From Leifsonia poae (GTDB lineage: Bacteria; Actinomycetota; Actinomycetes; Actinomycetales; Microbacteriaceae), in assembly GCF_020009625.1 (NCBI RefSeq), contig NZ_JAIHLP010000002.1, positions 2,604,001 to 2,668,000 of the forward strand: a stretch of 64,000 nucleotides of DNA, given 5' to 3'. Below, piece after piece: positions 16,390-23,968 of this stretch. A model generated the notes under the pieces. The model was not told where the DNA came from. It made no database searches and saw only the letters and a list, made by a program, of their open reading frames with translations. Position numbers and translations under genes: made by a program. The stretch's first letter is position 1. The number at the start of each line of letters is the position of its first letter.

Positions 16390-17394
16390 ATGACCCGGTC
16401 GGACACAACGGAACAGAATCCGGCCGTCCGCCACCTGCTGCTCAACCCCTGGGTGTGGGCCGCCCTCCTCCTCGCGGCCGCGACAGTACTGGTGAGCGAC
16501 GACCCGCGAGTGGGCTTCCTCGCCTACCTGCTCATGCTCGCCGGTGGCTGGCTGTGCGGGTTCGGCTTCGTGAACTTGACCGGACGCATCCGGAAACGGC
16601 GGGTCGGCATGCTCGTGCACCTCACGGGGGCGGTGCTGGCCGGGCTCCTGCTCTGGCTGATGGTCACGGCGGGGGCCGACATCATCGGTGAACTGCCGCA
16701 AGCAGCGAAGGCCGCATACGTGGTCGCGCAGCTCGCGGCGGCGCCGGCGGCCGGATGGGTCTGGCTGGCGCTGATCGGACGCGTCACCACCATGCTCGGC
16801 CGCCGTTCCGCTCCGAAAGTCGCGCCGGCGCCCCCGGCATGGGAGCTCTCGACGGAGCGCTCGACGCTGCGCTTCTCCGCTGTGCCCCTGCGGATGCGCA
16901 CCCTCGGGCTCATGATCGCGCTGATGGTCGTCATCGTCGGCGGGATCGGTGCCCTGCTGATGATCGCCACCGGCGACCTCGCGGAGCGCCTGGGCGCCCG
17001 CGTGGTGATCATCGCGCTCGGAATCGTGCTCGGTCTGCCCACGTACATGCTCCTTGTGTCGGCGATGCACCGTCGAACCGTGGACTGCGTGGTGTCGTTC
17101 GACTCGGATCGCCTGCGGGTGGAAGCCGGACCTGTGCGCGTCGACGTCGCCTTGAGCGAGATCGATCTCCTACTCTGGCGTTCCGACAGCGACTACGCAC
17201 GAATCGAGCTCCGCAGCGGCACGACGGAGCTCTGCCTCATCGCCGGGCTTGCGCGAGCGCCGAAAGGGGTCGCACCACAGCTTCCGCCGCTTCCGAGGCA
17301 CATCCGGGGGAGTCTCGAGTCCGAAAAGCTCACCGAGAGGCGGTCGCGCCGCGGCGTCACCACCTACCAGAAGCCCGAGGATGCGCGACCCTAG
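16390..17394 (+). CDS. Hypothetical membrane protein
   Basis: 334 residues from ATG 16390. Five hydrophobic segments are seen at about residues 24-36, 42-60, 70-95, 105-125 and then 160-185 plus 195-215 as a pair, followed by a soluble C-terminal domain of about 110 residues (VVSFDSDRLRVEAGPVRVDVALSEIDLLLW). That tail resembles a PH-like or YdbT-type membrane-associated fold by its strand pattern, which is only a guess. No catalytic motif is seen. It is on the same strand as putA and the aldo/keto reductase but follows a repeat array. Confidence 0.75.
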   Translation: MTRSDTTEQNPAVRHLLLNPWVWAALLLAAATVLVSDDPRVGFLAYLLMLAGGWLCGFGFVNLTGRIRKRRVGMLVHLTGAVLAGLLLWLMVTAGADIIGELPQAAKAAYVVAQLAAAPAAGWVWLALIGRVTTMLGRRSAPKVAPAPPAWELSTERSTLRFSAVPLRMRTLGLMIALMVVIVGGIGALLMIATGDLAERLGARVVIIALGIVLGLPTYMLLVSAMHRRTVDCVVSFDSDRLRVEAGPVRVDVALSEIDLLLWRSDSDYARIELRSGTTELCLIAGLARAPKGVAPQLPPLPRHIRGSLESEKLTERRSRRGVTTYQKPEDARP

Positions 17395-17404
17395 CCGCGT
17401 GGTG

Positions 17405-17468
17405 CCTTCCGGAAGCGCACCCTTCCGGAAGCGCGCCCTTCCGGAAGCGCGCCCGTGCGGAAGCGGGG
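17405..17468. repeat. Four copies of a 16-bp tandem repeat between convergent genes
   Basis: Units start at 17405, 17421, 17437 and 17453, with consensus CCTTCCGGAAGCGCGC; the last unit has diverged. The core TTCCGGAA is itself palindromic. The array fills the gap between the stop codons at 17394 and 17472 and may also act as a bidirectional terminator. Confidence 0.9.
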
Positions 17469-17471
17469 CTG

Positions 17472-17849
17472 TCAGCCGGGCCGGCGGGCTTCGAGCGCGG
17501 CACGGGCGAGCGCGAGCGCATCCGCTGTGCTGAAGCCGAGAGTGGTGACCCGGTCCGCGAAGGCGGAGGCGGCCACGGCGGCCTCCTGAGCGGCCGGGTT
17601 CGTCGCCGCGATGAAGGTGCCGGCCCGGCCGTGGGTCGCAACGACACCCTCCTGCTCCAGTTCGCGATACGCGCGGGCGACGGTGTTCGCAGCGAGGGAG
17701 AGCGACTCTGCCAGGGCGCGAACCGTGGGGAGCCGCGTGCCGACCGCAAGCTCGCCGGTTCTCGCGGCTTCGGCGATACGTCGTCTCAGCTGCTCGAAGG
17801 GCGGTGCCGTCGACGCCGGGTCGAGGGGCCGCATCAGGGGATCCGTCAT
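17472..17849 (-). CDS. GntR-family transcriptional regulator (short, YtrA-like)
   Basis: 125 residues. The winged HTH (PPFEQLRRRIAEAARTGELAVGTRLPTVRALAESLSLAANTVARAYRELEQEGVV) occupies the first 75 residues and is followed by a short helical tail, the architecture of YtrA-type GntR regulators, which lack a large ligand domain. Its start overlaps the stop of the sensor kinase by four bases, so it is translationally coupled to a two-component system. YtrA-type genes are more often next to ABC transporters. Confidence 0.85.
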   Translation of the reverse strand: MTDPLMRPLDPASTAPPFEQLRRRIAEAARTGELAVGTRLPTVRALAESLSLAANTVARAYRELEQEGVVATHGRAGTFIAATNPAAQEAAVAASAFADRVTTLGFSTADALALARAALEARRPG

Positions 17850-19489
17850 GCGCTGTCGTCCGTCCGTCCATCGAGGAGCGGGAGCACGACGGTCACGACG
17901 AGGCCACTCTCCGTCTTCGCGTTGGCCAGCACGACCCCTCCTCCGGCAGAACCGGCCAGGGCTCCCACGATCGCGAGCCCGAGCCCTCCGCCGGAGTGGG
18001 CCGTTCGCGAGGCGTCCGCCCGGGTGAACCGGTCGAGGGCGACCGGGATGAACTCGTCCGGCATCCCGGGGCCGCTGTCCCGCACCGTCAACACCACTTC
18101 GGCGTCGGTGGCGGTCAATTCGGCCGTGATGGAGCCTTCGACCGGTGCGGACGCTTCGACCGCCGCGGGTGCATCGGCGACCACGGCCGTCTCGCCTCCC
18201 GAGGATGCCCCGTCGGGCCCGGACCCGGCGGTGCCGGACCCGTCGGTGCCGGACCCGTCGGTGCCAGCCCCGGCGGTGGAGGGCGGTACCGCTATCGTGG
18301 CAGTGGCAGTGGCAGTGGCAGTGGCAGTGGCAGTGGCAGTGGCAGCGGCAGCGGCAGCGGCAGCGGCGCCGGTGATCGCGGTGACCGCGTTTCCCAGCAG
18401 ATTGTCGAGGATGCGGCCGAAATCCGTGGGAGAGAGGGCGACGCTGACCCGGGGCGCGTGCCGCTCGCGGGGTCGATAGTCGAAGTCGATGGAGATCTCG
18501 GGAGCGACCCCGTCGTCACCGGCACGGGAGGCGAGCAGGCGTGCCCGGTCGATGGCGTCGGCCAGCTCATCCGTGAGGGTGCGCCAATCGGTGCGGCCGC
18601 TGGAGGGTCCGGCCTCGATGCGAGAGAGTTCGAGCAAATTGTTGGCCAGCTGGCCGAGCCGCAGTGCCGTGGCATGCGACGACCGGATGTCGGTGAGCAG
18701 CGCGTCGGCATCGCCCGAGTCGAGTTCGGCCAGCTCCAGCTGACCCCGGAGCACGGCGAGCGGTGTGCGCAGCTCATGGCTCGCATCCGACACCATCTGC
18801 CGCTCGCGGTCGGCGGAGGCGCGCAGCCGCCGGATGAGGTCGTTGAGGGTGGTGGCGAGCTCGGCCAGCTCGTCGCGGGCCGGCCCGACCGGGAGCAGAC
18901 CGGTGGAGGCGACGTCGGCGATGCGTTCGGCCTGCTCGCGCATCCGACTCACCGGGCGCAACGCGGCGCGGGCGAGCAGCCAGGACGCCCCGCCGAAACC
19001 GAGCACCAGCACGCCGGCGCCCACTGAGAGCGCGGCGGTGAGACGGTCGAGGATGAGGTCGGTGGTCTCGGCGTTGCGCGCGGCGATCACCTGGATGTTC
19101 CCGGCGCTGGTGGCGACGGTGCGCACGAGCACGAGGTACTGATCGTCGCCGAGTTGCACCGTGGTCGGCTCGTCGCCGAAGCGGGTCAGCCGGGGGACCT
19201 CCGATTCGAGTGCCGCGGGCAGGGTCGAGGCGAGGACGATCCCGTGCGGGGAGACGATGGCGAGCTCCTGCCCGCCGCCGGGAAGCTCGAACGGGCCGGT
19301 GGGATTGTTCTTGAGGGCCGCGATGGGGGCGGCGACGTCGTTGTCGAGCAGGGTGACCGTGGCGTTGTGCAGGATGGCGGCCACTCCGAACCGGACCACC
19401 CCGACGGCCACGAGGCCGAAGAGAGCCGCAACGATCAAGCTGCCGATGGTGATGCGGGCGGTGATCGACAGCCGGCGCAACCAGCTCAC
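17846..19489 (-). CDS. Sensor histidine kinase with a repetitive insert in the ATPase domain
   Basis: 547 residues. There is one membrane segment at about 11-40, an extracytoplasmic sensor region (45-150), a second membrane segment near 155-180, a HAMP region, a HisKA domain with phospho-acceptor His at about 237 in SHELRTP, and an HATPase domain with N box LDNLLGNAV (about 360-368) and G boxes DSGPGMPDE (about 470) and GGGLGLAI. Between N box and G1 is about 80 residues of Ala/Thr/Gly/Ser-rich sequence encoded by DNA repeats. It follows the response regulator gene by 19 bases and overlaps the GntR gene. Typical family length is 450-480, so the excess is the insert. Confidence 0.9.
   Translation of the reverse strand: MSWLRRLSITARITIGSLIVAALFGLVAVGVVRFGVAAILHNATVTLLDNDVAAPIAALKNNPTGPFELPGGGQELAIVSPHGIVLASTLPAALESEVPRLTRFGDEPTTVQLGDDQYLVLVRTVATSAGNIQVIAARNAETTDLILDRLTAALSVGAGVLVLGFGGASWLLARAALRPVSRMREQAERIADVASTGLLPVGPARDELAELATTLNDLIRRLRASADRERQMVSDASHELRTPLAVLRGQLELAELDSGDADALLTDIRSSHATALRLGQLANNLLELSRIEAGPSSGRTDWRTLTDELADAIDRARLLASRAGDDGVAPEISIDFDYRPRERHAPRVSVALSPTDFGRILDNLLGNAVTAITGAAAAAAAAATATATATATATATATIAVPPSTAGAGTDGSGTDGSGTAGSGPDGASSGGETAVVADAPAAVEASAPVEGSITAELTATDAEVVLTVRDSGPGMPDEFIPVALDRFTRADASRTAHSGGGLGLAIVGALAGSAGGGVVLANAKTESGLVVTVVLPLLDGRTDDSA
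18221..18265. repeat. Three copies of a 15-bp repeat inside the sensor kinase gene
   Basis: Units start at 18221, 18236 and 18251, reading GGACCCGTCGGTGCC; the first has one change. On the coding strand each gives five residues of the type GTDGS. The unit length keeps the reading frame. Confidence 0.88.
18299..18364. repeat. Eleven copies of a hexanucleotide repeat inside the sensor kinase gene
   Basis: Seven GGCAGT units followed by four GGCAGC units. On the coding strand these encode alternating Ala-Thr pairs and then Ala-Ala. Because the unit is 6 bp, slippage changes linker length by two residues without breaking the frame. Confidence 0.93.
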
Positions 19490-19508
19490 GCGAGACCCGG
19501 TCGCGCGC

Positions 19509-20200
19509 TCACGGCGTCGCAGCCTCGGCGTTCTTGGCGTCCAGACGGTATCCGCGGCCGCGCTCGGTGACGATGGCGAGACCGGCGCCGGCGATCTCCA
19601 GCTTCTTGCGCAGGTAGGAGACGTATTGGTCGATCACATTGGTGCCGATGTTGTCGCTCGTTCCCCATACGGTCTCGAGGATCTCCGAACGGGCCAGCGT
19701 CTTGTCGGGGTTCGTCGCGAAGAGGCGCAGGAGAGTGAACTCGCGTCGACTGAGGGGCATCTCGTGGCCGGCGACGAGCGCGCGGTGCTCGTGCGAGTCG
19801 ATGGTGAGGCGTCCGACGGTGACCTGGGGGCGCATCCCGCTGGGTTCACGGCGGAGCAGGGCGCGCACCCGGGCGGCGAGCTCGGCGAAGGCGAACGGCT
19901 TGGTGAGGTAGTCGTCGGCGCCGGAGTCGAGGCCGTGCACACGGTCTTCGATGGCATCCCGGGCGGTGAGCAGCAGGATGGGCATCGGGTTCGCGGCTTC
20001 ACGGATGTGTCGGCACAGTTCGAACCCGCTCATCCCGGGCAGCATCACATCGACGGCGGCGGCCGAGAACGGCTCCCCGCGCAGGGCGATGAGCGCGTCG
20101 ACACCGTTGGTGACGAGCGTCACGTCGTATCCTTCGGCGGTGAGGCCGCGCTCGACGAGGCCCCCATGTCTGGATCGTCTTCCACCACGAGCAGTTTCAT
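19509..20200 (-). CDS. OmpR/PhoB-type response regulator, apparently frameshifted near its start
   Basis: From 20123 down to the stop the frame encodes a receiver domain lacking its first part (VDVMLPGMSGFEL with the phospho-acceptor Asp, LLLTAR, YLTKPFAF) and a winged-helix output domain (LSRREFTLLRLFATNP, IGTNVIDQYVSYLRKKLE, RGRGYRLD). The missing N-terminus lies just upstream in another frame: ATG at 20200 begins MKLLVVEDDPDMG with the acidic pocket. One extra G in the run at 20161-20165 joins both into a 230-residue protein of normal family length. It is the partner of the kinase at 17846-19489. It is either a sequence error or an inactivating frameshift. Confidence 0.85.
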
Positions 20201-20323
20201 GGGTTCATCGTGCCACCGTTTGCCGTGGCGGTGCTCGACGTGGGGCCCTCCGGTCTGGGTGTTTGCTGTATGTTCTCGCAGAGTGGCTTGATCTCCTCCG
20301 GTGTGCGGCGCCGCGTACGGCGA

Positions 20324-20902
20324 CTACCAGCGCCGGATCACACCGGCTTTCGGGCCGGCCACCAGGGCCCTCTCGGGCACATCGCCGGTCACGATCGCGC
20401 CGGCGGCGACCACGGCGTCGCGGCCGATGGTGACACCGGGCAGGATCATCGCGCCCGCGCCGATCCACACGTTCTCGGCCACATCGATGGGTGCGCCGGT
20501 GAGGAATTCGTGCCGCTCCTCCGGGTCCACCGGATGACCCATCGTGATGAAGGTGGCCTTCGGGCCGACCATCACGCCGTCACCCAACCGGATGCCGGCG
20601 TAGTCGAGGAACGTGCATCCCTGATTGATGAAGACGCGTTCGCCGAGTTCGAGCCGCAGACCGTGATCCGTGTAGAACGGCGGATAGATCGTGAGCCGCG
20701 GCGGAAGGGTGCGGCCCAGGATCTTTTCGAGCAGCGCCGTCTTCCCGGTCTCGTCGTCGAAGGGCAGCACATTCAGGCGCGAGGTCAGCTCGGTGGCCTG
20801 GAGGACGCGCTCGCTCATCGCGCGGAAGTCGCGGCCGAGAACCCGTTCCCCTTGTGCGAGGAGATCGGGATCGTGGATGGGAAGGAAGTGGTCGGACGTC
20901 AT
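20324..20902 (-). CDS. Sugar O-acetyltransferase (maltose/galactoside acetyltransferase family)
   Basis: 192 residues. The C-terminal half is a left-handed beta helix of hexapeptide repeats (INQGCTFLDYAGIRLGDGVMVGPKATF, VWIGAGAMILPGVTIGRDAVVAAGAIV), with the catalytic His in TMGHPVDPEER. The N-terminal 60 residues match the MAC domain of maltose acetyltransferases. It transfers acetyl from acetyl-CoA to a sugar hydroxyl in the cytoplasm. It is a lone gene with a repeat array upstream. Confidence 0.88.
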   Translation of the reverse strand: MTSDHFLPIHDPDLLAQGERVLGRDFRAMSERVLQATELTSRLNVLPFDDETGKTALLEKILGRTLPPRLTIYPPFYTDHGLRLELGERVFINQGCTFLDYAGIRLGDGVMVGPKATFITMGHPVDPEERHEFLTGAPIDVAENVWIGAGAMILPGVTIGRDAVVAAGAIVTGDVPERALVAGPKAGVIRRW

Positions 20903-20955
20903 CCGACCATCTTCGCCGGTGCTGCTCGCCGGGGGAACGTCTGCGTGGATCGCCG

Positions 20956-21004
20956 GGCGACGGGATGAGTGGGGCGACGGGACGAGTGGGCGACGGGACG
21001 AGTG
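20956..21004. repeat. Three copies of a 16-17 bp tandem repeat just after a stop codon
   Basis: Units start at 20956, 20972 and 20989, with consensus GGCGACGGGACGAGTG. The array ends 10 bases from the stop codon of the minus-strand Lrp gene, on its downstream side. Confidence 0.88.
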
Positions 21005-21013
21005 AGACGATCC

Positions 21014-21451
21014 TCAGTCGTGACCGCGGTGGATCAGGCGCGAGAGCACGATGGCGCTGCGCGTATGGTCGACGTTGGGGGCCAGGCGCACCTTCTCGAG
21101 GGCGGCTTCGAGGCCCGGGATGTCGCGAGCGCGGATGTGGACGATCGCGTCGGCGCTGCCGGTGACGGTTCCGGCATCGACGACTTCGGGGACGGCCGAG
21201 AGGATGCGGAGCAGCTCGTCGGGGGCGACGGTGCCGCGGCAGAAGAGCTCGACATACGCTTCGGTGCTCATCCCGTCGATCGTCGGGTCGACCTGGATCG
21301 TGAAACCGCGGATCACGCCATCGGCGACGAGGCGGTCGACGCGGCGTTTCACGGCCGACGCGGACAGCCCGACGACGGAACCGATGTCGCCGTAGCCTGC
21401 GCGCGCGTTCTGGCGGAGCAGGTCGAGGATGCTGCGATCGAGATTATCCAC
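21014..21451 (-). CDS. Lrp/AsnC-family transcriptional regulator
   Basis: 145 residues from GTG 21451, chosen because the family N-terminus begins there (DNLDRSILDLLRQNARAGYGDIGSVVGLSASAVKRRVDRLVADGVI), whereas the upstream frame is not protein-like. The C-terminal RAM domain (AYVELFCRG, VVDAGTVTGSADAIVHIRARD) binds amino acids. It is divergent from the dimethylargininase-rocD genes, so it is probably their amino-acid-responsive regulator, by analogy with arginine/ornithine-responsive AsnC proteins. Confidence 0.9.
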   Translation of the reverse strand: MDNLDRSILDLLRQNARAGYGDIGSVVGLSASAVKRRVDRLVADGVIRGFTIQVDPTIDGMSTEAYVELFCRGTVAPDELLRILSAVPEVVDAGTVTGSADAIVHIRARDIPGLEAALEKVRLAPNVDHTRSAIVLSRLIHRGHD

Positions 21452-21665
21452 GGCGCAAGCATACGGCGGATCGTTGCGTGGATGCTGGGTGTTACGCAGT
21501 ATTCGTGCGCGACGTTTCCGTGCGCGGGGGGCGGCCGTGAACTGGCCGGTGCAGGATCGACCGTGATCGCTCGTCGCACAGAATCGCCGTCGGCGCTCCG
21601 ATCTGCGGCGATTACATGCGCATAGAGATGGATACATGCTGACATTCGTGTGTGACACTATCCAC

Positions 21666-22525
21666 ATGTCGATGATTCACGAGGATCCTGAGACCCGAGA
21701 GGCTCGTCCGGTGCGCCGGTCGACCCCTCGCGCGGTGCTGATGTGCCGGCCCGAGCACTTCACCGTGGTCTACCGGATCAACCCGTGGATGGACCCGCAG
21801 GTTCCGACCGACACCGATCTCGCCGTGCGGCAATGGGAGCAGCTCTACGGCATCTACCGCGACCTCGGCTACGAGGTGCAGCTGATCGACCCCATCGACG
21901 GGCTGCCGGACATGGTTTACGCGGCGAATGGCGGATTCGTCATCGACAACATCGCGTACGGAGCCAGCTTCACCTACCCGCAACGGCAGCCCGAAGGACC
22001 GGCCTACATGAGCTGGTTCCGCGACCACGGCTTCCAGGTCGCGGTGCCGCAGAACATCAACGAAGGCGAAGGCGACTTCCTGCTCGTCGGCGACACGATC
22101 CTCGCCGGAACCGGTTTCCGCAGTGCGAGCGGCAGCCGCGAAGAACTCGGCCGGCTCTACGGGCGCGAAGTGGTGACCCTGCGTCTGATCGACCCGAGCT
22201 TCTACCACCTGGACACCGCGCTCGCCGTGCTCGACCCGACACCGGGTCAGGAGCACATCGCATACCTGCCGGGCGCTTTCGACGAGGCGAGCCTCGGCAT
22301 CCTCCGCGCCCGGTACCCCGATGCGATCATCGTGAACGACGAGGATGCGGCGGTGCTCGGTCTCAACTCGTTCTCCGATGGCTACAACGTGGTCATCGCC
22401 TCCCGGGCGGCCGACTTCGAACGCCAATTGCGCGGGCACGGATACAACCCGATCGGCGTCGACCTCTCCGAACTGCTGCTCGGGGCGGCGGAGTCAAATG
22501 CTGCACCCTCGAACTGCGACGCTGA
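21666..22525 (+). CDS. ddaH: Dimethylargininase (DDAH-like), frameshifted just before its catalytic Cys
   Basis: The frame from ATG 21666 has the guanidino-group hydrolase pattern: VLMCRPEHFTVVYRINPWMD, PDMVYAANGGFV, NEGEGDFLLVG, FYHLDTALAVLD and IIVNDEDAAVLGLNSFSDG. It then runs past 22480 into sequence antisense to sense for the family. Adding one G in the run 22482-22485 restores GGGGVKCCTLELRR and a stop at 22523-22525, giving 286 residues with the catalytic Cys in its usual C-terminal place. The enzyme converts methylated arginine to citrulline plus an amine; an arginine deiminase-like substrate range is possible. It is followed by rocD after 11 bases. Confidence 0.85.
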
Positions 22526-22536
22526 AAGGACAGCGC

Positions 22537-23835
22537 ATGACGAACGACACCGTCGGATCGGCGGCCGGAACCGATGCGGGCACAGTGGCGCACCGCATCC
22601 ACGCCGAAGCGGGGCCGGCCACACCGCGCCAGGCGGAGGCGATCGAACGGGAAGACGAGCACACCGCGCACAACTACCACCCGCTCCCCGTCGTCGTGGC
22701 CGAGGGCGACGGGGCCTGGGTGACCGACATCGACGGACGCCGCTACCTCGACTGCCTCGCCGCATACTCGGCGGTCAACTTCGGACACTCCAACCCGGTG
22801 CTGCTGGATGCGGCCCGAGCCCAGCTGGACCGCATCACCCTCACCAGTCGGGCGTTCCACAATGATCAGCTCGGCCCCTTCGTCGAGGCGCTCTCCGGCC
22901 TCGCCGGGAAAGACATGGTGTTGCCGATGAACACCGGCGCCGAGGCCGTGGAGTCAGCGATCAAAGTCGCCCGCGCCTGGGGGTACCGCGTGAAAGGCGT
23001 TCCTGACGGGTTGGCGAACATCGTCGTGATGGCCGGCAATTTCCACGGGCGCACGACGACGATCGTCAGTTTCTCAGACGACCCCTCCGCACGCGACGGG
23101 TTCGGCCCGTTCACGCCGGGATTCCGCACGGTGCCCTACGGCGATGCGACAGCGCTCGCCGCGGCCGTCGACGAGAACACCGTCGCGGTGCTGGTCGAGC
23201 CCATCCAGGGCGAGGCCGGCATCATCGTTCCCCCCGCCGGATACCTGCCCGCGGTGCGCGCACTCTGCGACGAGCGCCGGGTGCTGTTCATCGCCGACGA
23301 GATCCAATCGGGTCTCGGCCGCACCGGCGCCACGTTCGCCTGCGATCTCGTGGGTGTCGTCCCCGACCTCTATCTGCTCGGCAAGGCGCTCGGCGGGGGG
23401 ATCGTGCCCGTCTCCGCGGTCGTGGGCAACCGGGACCTGCTCGGCGTGCTCCGCCCCGGCGAGCACGGTTCGACCTTCGGGGGGAACCCCCTGGCCGCCG
23501 CGGTCGGCCGGGCAGTGGTGGGGATGCTCGCGACCGGCGAGCTGCAGGAGCGGGCACGGCTGCTCGGGCAACGATTGCACGCCGGGCTGTCGCGACTGAT
23601 CGGCCACGGGGTGCTCGAGGTGCGTGGAGCCGGTCTGTGGGCGGGGATCGACATCGACCCGGCGCTCGCGACCGGGCGCGAGGTGTGCGAGCTTCTGCTG
23701 GAGCGTGGACTCCTGGCGAAGGATACGCACGGTTCGACGATCCGGCTGGCACCGCCACTGGTCGTCGACCCTGCCGATCTCGACTGGGCGGTCGAACAGC
23801 TCGAGGGGGTGCTGGGCGAGCTCTCGGCGCGGTGA
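22537..23835 (+). CDS. rocD: Ornithine--oxo-acid transaminase
   Basis: 432 residues from ATG 22537, preceded by GAAAGGA. It is a class III PLP aminotransferase: YLDCLAAYSAVNFGHSNP, MNTGAEAVESAIKVARAWGY, LVEPIQGEAGIIVPPAGYL, FIADEIQSGLGRTG and the PLP-Lys segment LLGKALGGGIVPVSAVVG are typical of ornithine aminotransferase. It converts ornithine plus 2-oxoglutarate to glutamate semialdehyde, which cyclises to P5C and can be finished by PutA in this window. Probably co-transcribed with ddaH under the Lrp regulator. Confidence 0.92.
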   Translation: MTNDTVGSAAGTDAGTVAHRIHAEAGPATPRQAEAIEREDEHTAHNYHPLPVVVAEGDGAWVTDIDGRRYLDCLAAYSAVNFGHSNPVLLDAARAQLDRITLTSRAFHNDQLGPFVEALSGLAGKDMVLPMNTGAEAVESAIKVARAWGYRVKGVPDGLANIVVMAGNFHGRTTTIVSFSDDPSARDGFGPFTPGFRTVPYGDATALAAAVDENTVAVLVEPIQGEAGIIVPPAGYLPAVRALCDERRVLFIADEIQSGLGRTGATFACDLVGVVPDLYLLGKALGGGIVPVSAVVGNRDLLGVLRPGEHGSTFGGNPLAAAVGRAVVGMLATGELQERARLLGQRLHAGLSRLIGHGVLEVRGAGLWAGIDIDPALATGREVCELLLERGLLAKDTHGSTIRLAPPLVVDPADLDWAVEQLEGVLGELSAR

Positions 23836-23968
23836 CCCCACCCGCGCCGGATTGTGCGGATGCACGACGAACCCGCTGCCGCGCATCCGCCGTGTGCACA
23901 GACTCCCGTTGTCCACCGATTTCGGCACAACAGTTCCCTAGACCGGCACGGGGTGGAAGCATCCTGAT

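Noticed and set aside
17846..19489. Assembly artefact in the hexanucleotide repeat of the kinase gene
   Set aside because: Both the 6-bp and the 15-bp repeats keep the frame and the kinase motifs on both sides are intact, so an in-frame insert is the simpler reading; copy number remains uncertain.
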